From DASSBR01 sp035688265 (GTDB lineage: Bacteria > Pseudomonadota > Gammaproteobacteria > Natronospirales > DASSBR01), in the NCBI GenBank assembly GCA_035688265.1, contig DASSNE010000007.1:1-24853 (forward strand): a DNA stretch of 24,853 nt, given 5' to 3'. How positions within the stretch are numbered: the first letter of the stretch is position 1; each line of letters begins with the position of its first letter. Below are positions 20,403-24,853 of the stretch, in pieces. Made by a program: the position numbers and the translations under genes. Under the pieces are notes generated by a model. It was not told the DNA's origin. It saw only the letters and a program-made list of their open reading frames with translations, and did not search any database.

Positions 20403-22502
20403 ATGGATGTGATGTTGGCCGCGTTCGCGCGCGGCAGCGTAAATGGATTGGCATCGCTGCCGCACGTGCTGTTGAAGCTGCTCGAGGTATACGACGGCGG
20501 CGCGGCCGGCAGCGAGCAACTGGGTCGCATCATCGCCATCGACCCGGCGCTGAGCGCGAAGGTGCTCGCGCTCGCCTGTGCCGAATCGCCCGATCCGGGC
20601 GCCCATTATTTCACCCTGCAACGGGCGGTTGATTCGCTCGGCGTCGAGGCCGTCAAGAGCATTGCGGTCGGCGCGTCCGGCCATCATATCCTGCTTCGTT
20701 ATGGCGCCGACTGGCGCGATCATCTCCACAAGCTTTGGCTGCGCGCGCTGACCTGTGCCCTTGCCGCCAGGGCGCTAGCCGAAATGGTCGAATATCCGGT
20801 GCCGGAAGAGGCCTGGCTCGGCGGCCTGCTTCACAACATCGGCCAGCTCGCGCTCGGGGCCTATGCGCCAGAACAGTATCCGAACCTGCTTGCTGTCGCG
20901 CAGGAAGGCCCGAAACTCGAGCAGCTCGAACTCAGTCATTTCGATATCCAGCATTACGAAGTTGGTGCGATGCTGATCGAGTCGTGGAACTTGCAGTCGT
21001 TTCTGGCCGACGCGGTGCGCTACCAGGCGGAGCCGCCGGACAAGTTGCACGACGCCCATCCGCTGGTGCGGATCGTTTGCGTGGCGCGCGCGTTGAGCAT
21101 GGCGCCGGCGACGGAGCGCGATGCGGCGCTGGGAACGGCTGACGCCATTTTTCCGCAACTTCACCCGAGCCGGCTGCGCGCGCTGATCGACAAAGCCGAG
21201 GAGCAGGCTACCGAAACCGCGCGCCGCCTCCGCATTCCGCTCGATCCGGATGTAGCCGACGCCGACATGGCCGACAAGGCGTTCGAGCTCGCCAATCGGA
21301 TTCGCAGCATTGCGGTGCTGGACGGCGTCAGCCAACCACTCAGCATCGCGCACGAAATGACGACCCTCGCCCGCGCGGCGCGCTGCGGCGTGGAGATCCT
21401 GGTCGGCGAAAACGCCTGTCGGCTGCTGGTTTACGATTCGGCGCAGGACGTGCTGATCGACGCTTGCGAGCCGGACCGGACGCAGGCGGTCGCATTGCGT
21501 CTCGCGGTCGAGTCCGGCGACAACCTGCCCGCGCGGGCGCTGAAAGACAACCGGATTCTGAATTCGGCTGACGCCGAAACCGCCGAGGGGCTGGTAGTGG
21601 TCGACCGCCAGTTGCTGCGGCAGCTCGGCACCCAGGCGATGCTGTGCGTGCCGCTGGTGGACGAGGGCGCCAAGGCCGGCGTGATCCTGGTTGGGTTTGA
21701 CAAGCGCTCGCTGCCGTACCCGCGCGACCGGCTGGTGCTGCTGCAACAGTTCGCCTCCCGTGCAGCGGCCGCGGTCGTGAGCGGCCACACGCCGGCGGCG
21801 CGCGCATTCCCGGCGCCGGCCGAAATGTTCGAGCAGCATGTGCGCCAGTCGATACACGAGGCGCGCAATCCGCTGACGACGGTCAAGAATTACGTGCAGA
21901 TTCTGTCCCGGAGGCACAGCGGCGAGCAGTGGGCCGAGCGGGACTTGAAAATCATCAGCGAGGAAATCGAGCGCATCGACAGCATTCTCGACCGGCTGGC
22001 GGACATGTCGCGCGGGCAGCGAGGCGAGCCGGGCGCGGCGGGTGTCAACCGCATCGTCACGGATATGATCTGGCTGCTCCAGACTTCCACTCTGGACGCG
22101 CGTAATATTAAAGTGAAACTGAATCTTGCCGATTCGATACCGCCGCTGGCGGTGGACGTGGATGGCCTCAAGCAGGTCGTCGGCAACCTCGTCAACAATG
22201 CCGCCGATGCAATGCCGAATGGCGGTGAGATCACCGTCAGCACGCGCGCCGGCATTAACGTCAACGGCCGCATGCATGGCGAGCTGAGTGTGCGCGATGG
22301 CGGCCACGGCGTCGACCCGGAGATGATGGACAGGCTGTTCCGGCAAGGCACGACCGCCAAGGGTGCCGGGCGCGGCCTGGGGCTCTCGATCGTCGCGCAG
22401 TTGGTCGCCGGCTGGGGCGGCTCGATCCGGTGTCGCAGCGCGCCGGGCGAGGGAACGGTATTTGACGTCCTGCTGCCGTACCGCGAGGCGCCCGGTGAAT
22501 AA
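20403..22502 (+). CDS. HDOD-GAF sensor histidine kinase
   Basis: The protein is 699 residues from ATG 20403 (GAG seven bases upstream); in-frame ATGs at 20355 and 20382 are possible. An HDOD domain (~10-230) carries LHNIG (His144, Asn145) where true HD phosphodiesterases have HD, so hydrolysis is unlikely. A GAF-like sensor domain follows (~318-460). The kinase core has the H-box HEARNPLTTVKNYVQIL with phospho-acceptor His485, the N-box LVNNAADAMPNGG, and the G-boxes DGGHGVDPE and GRGLGLSIV. No transmembrane segment is seen, so it is cytoplasmic. The response regulator gene starts 37 bases after its stop, which makes the two a probable cognate pair. The signal sensed is unknown. Confidence 0.87.
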   Translation: MDVMLAAFARGSVNGLASLPHVLLKLLEVYDGGAAGSEQLGRIIAIDPALSAKVLALACAESPDPGAHYFTLQRAVDSLGVEAVKSIAVGASGHHILLRYGADWRDHLHKLWLRALTCALAARALAEMVEYPVPEEAWLGGLLHNIGQLALGAYAPEQYPNLLAVAQEGPKLEQLELSHFDIQHYEVGAMLIESWNLQSFLADAVRYQAEPPDKLHDAHPLVRIVCVARALSMAPATERDAALGTADAIFPQLHPSRLRALIDKAEEQATETARRLRIPLDPDVADADMADKAFELANRIRSIAVLDGVSQPLSIAHEMTTLARAARCGVEILVGENACRLLVYDSAQDVLIDACEPDRTQAVALRLAVESGDNLPARALKDNRILNSADAETAEGLVVVDRQLLRQLGTQAMLCVPLVDEGAKAGVILVGFDKRSLPYPRDRLVLLQQFASRAAAAVVSGHTPAARAFPAPAEMFEQHVRQSIHEARNPLTTVKNYVQILSRRHSGEQWAERDLKIISEEIERIDSILDRLADMSRGQRGEPGAAGVNRIVTDMIWLLQTSTLDARNIKVKLNLADSIPPLAVDVDGLKQVVGNLVNNAADAMPNGGEITVSTRAGINVNGRMHGELSVRDGGHGVDPEMMDRLFRQGTTAKGAGRGLGLSIVAQLVAGWGGSIRCRSAPGEGTVFDVLLPYREAPGE

Positions 22503-22539
22503 AACACACGGAAGACTTGATGCGAAGGAATCGCAGTTT

Positions 22540-24693
22540 ATGGTGACGACAAACACGCCCGCAAAGATTCTGCTCGTCGAGGACGAGGAGCGTGTCGCGG
22601 AGAGCCTGCAGACTCTGCTGGAATTATACGACTACAACGTCGAGACGGTCGGGGACGGTCGCGAGGCAATGGCGTGGCTGAAGCGGGAAACCTGCGACAT
22701 CGTCCTGCTCGACCTGAACCTGCCCGGCATGGACGGCCGCCAGCTGCTGGATTTCATTGTCGCCGGTCAGCCCGATACCGCCGTCATCGTGCTGAGCGGC
22801 GAAGCATCCGGCGAGGCCGGGCTGGATGCGTTGCGGCGCGGCGCGCAGGATTACCTGCAAAAGCCTTACGCGCCGGAGCAACTGGTGCGCGCGATCGAAA
22901 ACGCGGCCCGCAAACGGCAGCTCGAACAGGAAAACGAAGCGGTCGAGTCGCGCCTGGTGGAGTCCGAAAAGCTGCATCGCTACATCGTCGAAAGTTCACC
23001 GGACCTGATTTACATGCTCGACCGCGACGGCCGGTTCACGTTCGTCAACAGCCGTATCGAGTCGCTGCTCGGTTATCGCAAGGACGAGCTGCTGGGCGTG
23101 CATTATTCGTCGATCGTGCACGAGCCCGATCTTGAATTCGCGCGCTACGTGCTCAACGAGCGCCGCACCGGCGATCGCGCCTCGCACAACATCGAGCTGC
23201 GGCTCAAGTGCCGCGACGACGCGATCCTGCGGCACGGTCATGGCAAGCGCTACCTGTCGGTCGAAGTCAACGCGATGGGCATGTATGAGAGCGGCGAAGC
23301 CGAGGCTGCGGACCGCTTCCGGGGCACCTACGGCGTCGCGCGCGACATCAGCGACCGCAAGCGGGCCGAGGAGATCATCAACTTTCACGCGTCGCACGAT
23401 TTGCTGACACGCCTGCCCAATCGCTTTCTGTTCAAGGATCGGCTGACGCTGGCGATCAGCCAGGCGCGGCGCAACCCGCAGACGTTCGCGATCATGTTCC
23501 TCGACCTGGACCGCTTCAAGATCATCAACGATACGCTCGGACATCTGATCGGCGACCAGTTATTGCAGAGCGTCAGCAAGCGCATTCTGGGCTGCCTGCG
23601 CGAAGGCGACACGCTCGCGCGTGCCGGCGGCGACGAATACATGCTTCTGCTGCCGCAGGCGGGGCGGCGCATCGATGCGGCCGAAGTCGCCAAGAAGATC
23701 CTCGACCGGCTGCGCCAGCCATTCGCGATCGACGAGCACGAATTGTTCGTGACGATCAGCATCGGTATCGCGCTGTATCCCGAGCACGGCGAGAATCCGG
23801 ATACGCTGATCCGCCGCGCCGACATCGCGATGTACGAGGCCAAGTCGCGCGGCAAGGACGCCTACGAGTTCTACCGCGACGATATGAGCGCGGTCATCAC
23901 CGATTACGTGTCGATCGAAAGCGGCATGCGCCGCGCCCTGCAATCGGACCAGTTCGCAATTTATTACCAGCCGCAGGTGAACGTCTCGACGGGCGAAGTC
24001 ACCGGCGTCGAAGCGCTGGTACGCTGGCGCCACCCGACGCGCGGTCTGCTCGCGCCCAGCGAGTTCGTGCCGATCGCAGAAGAAAGTGGCCTGATCGTGT
24101 CGCTGGGCGAATGGGTGCTGCGCCATGCTTGCGCGGATATTGCCGAGTGGCGCAAGGAAGGGTTGCCGCCGGTGCGGCTTGCGGTGAATTTTTCGATGCT
24201 GCAATTCGAGCAGCCCAGCCTGGTCGAAATGATCGTCTCGATTCTGAAGGAGTTCGATCTGCCGGGCGACGCGCTCGAAATAGAGATCACCGAAAACCTG
24301 CTGATGAAGGACATGGACAAGACGGTACGCAAGCTGCGCGAGTTGAGCAGTCACGGCATCCGGATTGCCATTGACGATTTCGGTACGGGCTACGCGTCAT
24401 TGAGCTATCTGCGCCGCCTTCCGATCGACACGCTCAAGCTCGATCATTCGTTCGTGCAGGACATTCACACGGGCAGTTCCGGAACGTCGATTACGGCGGC
24501 GATCGCATCGATGGCCGACAGCCTGTCCCTGAACCTGGTGGCGGAAGGCGTGGAAACCGAACTGCAAATGAATTATCTGCGTTCGATCGGCTGCAACGTA
24601 ATGCAGGGGTTCATGTTGAGCCCGCCGTTGCCGCCGGAGGCGGCCAAGCGTTTCATTCGTCGGGAGCCGGATTCTTTGGCGGGACTCAGATAA
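22540..24693 (+). CDS. Response regulator with REC-PAS-GGDEF-EAL domains (c-di-GMP turnover)
   Basis: The protein is 717 residues. The REC domain (~8-125) has the phospho-acceptor Asp58 in VLLDLNLPGMDG. A coiled linker leads to a PAS domain (~148-285; IVESSPDLIYMLDRDGRF to GVARDISDRKRAEE). The GGDEF domain has an intact active-site motif GGDEY (363-367) and an inhibitory I-site RxxD (Arg354-Asp357), so diguanylate cyclase activity is plausible. The EAL domain starts near 475, with EALVRWRHP (Glu491), EITENLL, DDFGTGYASL and VAEGVET all retained, so phosphodiesterase activity is also plausible. ATG 22540 follows GAAGGA; GTG 22495, overlapping the kinase stop, is an alternative. The net direction of c-di-GMP turnover cannot be read from sequence. 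Confidence 0.92.
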   Translation: MVTTNTPAKILLVEDEERVAESLQTLLELYDYNVETVGDGREAMAWLKRETCDIVLLDLNLPGMDGRQLLDFIVAGQPDTAVIVLSGEASGEAGLDALRRGAQDYLQKPYAPEQLVRAIENAARKRQLEQENEAVESRLVESEKLHRYIVESSPDLIYMLDRDGRFTFVNSRIESLLGYRKDELLGVHYSSIVHEPDLEFARYVLNERRTGDRASHNIELRLKCRDDAILRHGHGKRYLSVEVNAMGMYESGEAEAADRFRGTYGVARDISDRKRAEEIINFHASHDLLTRLPNRFLFKDRLTLAISQARRNPQTFAIMFLDLDRFKIINDTLGHLIGDQLLQSVSKRILGCLREGDTLARAGGDEYMLLLPQAGRRIDAAEVAKKILDRLRQPFAIDEHELFVTISIGIALYPEHGENPDTLIRRADIAMYEAKSRGKDAYEFYRDDMSAVITDYVSIESGMRRALQSDQFAIYYQPQVNVSTGEVTGVEALVRWRHPTRGLLAPSEFVPIAEESGLIVSLGEWVLRHACADIAEWRKEGLPPVRLAVNFSMLQFEQPSLVEMIVSILKEFDLPGDALEIEITENLLMKDMDKTVRKLRELSSHGIRIAIDDFGTGYASLSYLRRLPIDTLKLDHSFVQDIHTGSSGTSITAAIASMADSLSLNLVAEGVETELQMNYLRSIGCNVMQGFMLSPPLPPEAAKRFIRREPDSLAGLR

Positions 24694-24699
24694 AGAGAA

Positions 24700-24732
24700 G
24701 TTGCTAGTTGCTAGTTGCTAGTTGCTAGTGTA
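24700..24732 (+). repeat. Inverted heptamer-array element, copy 3, truncated by an IS630-type element
   Basis: Four perfect units of GTTGCTA (24700-24727) are followed by GTGTA. This is the same left arm and first core bases as in copy 1 (units ending 16985, then GTGTA at 16986-16990). It begins seven bases after the stop of the response regulator gene. After the TA at 24731-24732 the sequence changes to the end of an insertion sequence; no right arm is in the window. Confidence 0.85.
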
Positions 24733-24853
24733 GTGCGTCATTCTGTTTGGCGCTTAATCGGCGATTTGCGCGGACGACCTTTTCCAGGATGTCGTTGGCG
24801 CTGGCGGTCCAAATGAAAGGCTTGGGTTGTTGGTTGTGTTGATCAATGTAGCG
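24725..24853 (-). CDS. C-terminal fragment of an IS630-type transposase (5' end outside window)
   Basis: Read on the minus strand from the right edge, 42 residues run to a TAG at 24725-24727. They begin RYIDQHNQQPKPFIWTASAN and continue with DILEKVVRANRRL. The HN..PKPF.WT..A.DIL pattern is typical of the C-terminal end of IS630-family (Tc1/mariner-like) DDE transposases. The catalytic residues lie outside the window. The last residues and the stop are encoded by the heptamer repeat into which the element seems to have inserted. Confidence 0.75.
   Translation of the reverse strand, partial: RYIDQHNQQPKPFIWTASANDILEKVVRANRRLSAKQNDALH
24731..24853 (-). mobile_element. End of an IS630-type insertion sequence
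   Basis: The element extends beyond the right edge. Its inner boundary is placed at the TA dinucleotide 24731-24732, because IS630-family elements insert at and duplicate TA, and because the sequence departs here from the heptamer element seen at 16986-16990. The terminal repeat would begin GTGCGTCATTCTG. The other end is not visible. Confidence 0.6.

Overview
The window is GC-rich, densely coded chromosomal DNA. It is most consistent with a gammaproteobacterium of the Xanthomonadales type or a relative. That is an inference from the gene set: release factor 3, class I KARI next to pssA, type 4 UDG overlapping rimI, GlyGly-CTERM surface proteins, and an HDOD kinase with a GGDEF-EAL regulator. 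No rRNA, tRNA, CRISPR array or prophage was seen. Both edges hold pieces of insertion sequences: an IS256-type end on the left and an IS630-type end on the right.

Layout: (1) 1-473, an IS256-type right end abutting the last ~110 codons of a broken M61 peptidase. (2) 645-9387, a surface-protein block: a regulator with TrmB-like and LuxR-like helix-turn-helix domains, a seven-fold FG-GAP repeat protein, and a 1694-residue sedolisin (S53) protease. Both large proteins end in GlyGly-CTERM sorting tails, and a terminator-like hairpin lies between them. (3) 9535-10735, two small envelope lipoproteins (DUF4398-like and LysM). (4) 10800-13476, acylphosphatase, then on the minus strand a lytic transglycosylase and prolyl-tRNA synthetase. 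(5) 13477-13758, a gene-free divergent gap filled with palindromic repeats. (6) 13759-16954, a KARI paralogue lacking two conserved active-site residues, translationally coupled to pssA, then a repeat pair, then type 4 uracil-DNA glycosylase overlapping rimI. (7) 17136-20107, prfC and a UMF1-type MFS transporter. (8) 20403-24693, an HDOD-GAF-histidine kinase followed by a REC-PAS-GGDEF-EAL response regulator, probably a c-di-GMP two-component pair.

The least familiar feature is a family of intergenic elements built from inverted tandem heptamers (general form AGNNACT, often creating CTAG) around a conserved ~30-base core that starts GTAAAG and ends CTTCACT. Two full copies (16958-17090 and 18722-18808) and one copy cut by the IS630-type element (24700-24732) each begin at or within a few bases of the stop codon of a plus-strand gene, in the same orientation. 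I do not recognise this as a named repeat class.

The second point of interest is the KARI paralogue. It keeps the nucleotide-binding fold but has Phe for the active-site Lys and Ser for one metal-binding Glu. Several other dispersed palindromic repeat types crowd gene ends, and in two cases (proS and prfC) the repeat encodes the last residues of the protein.
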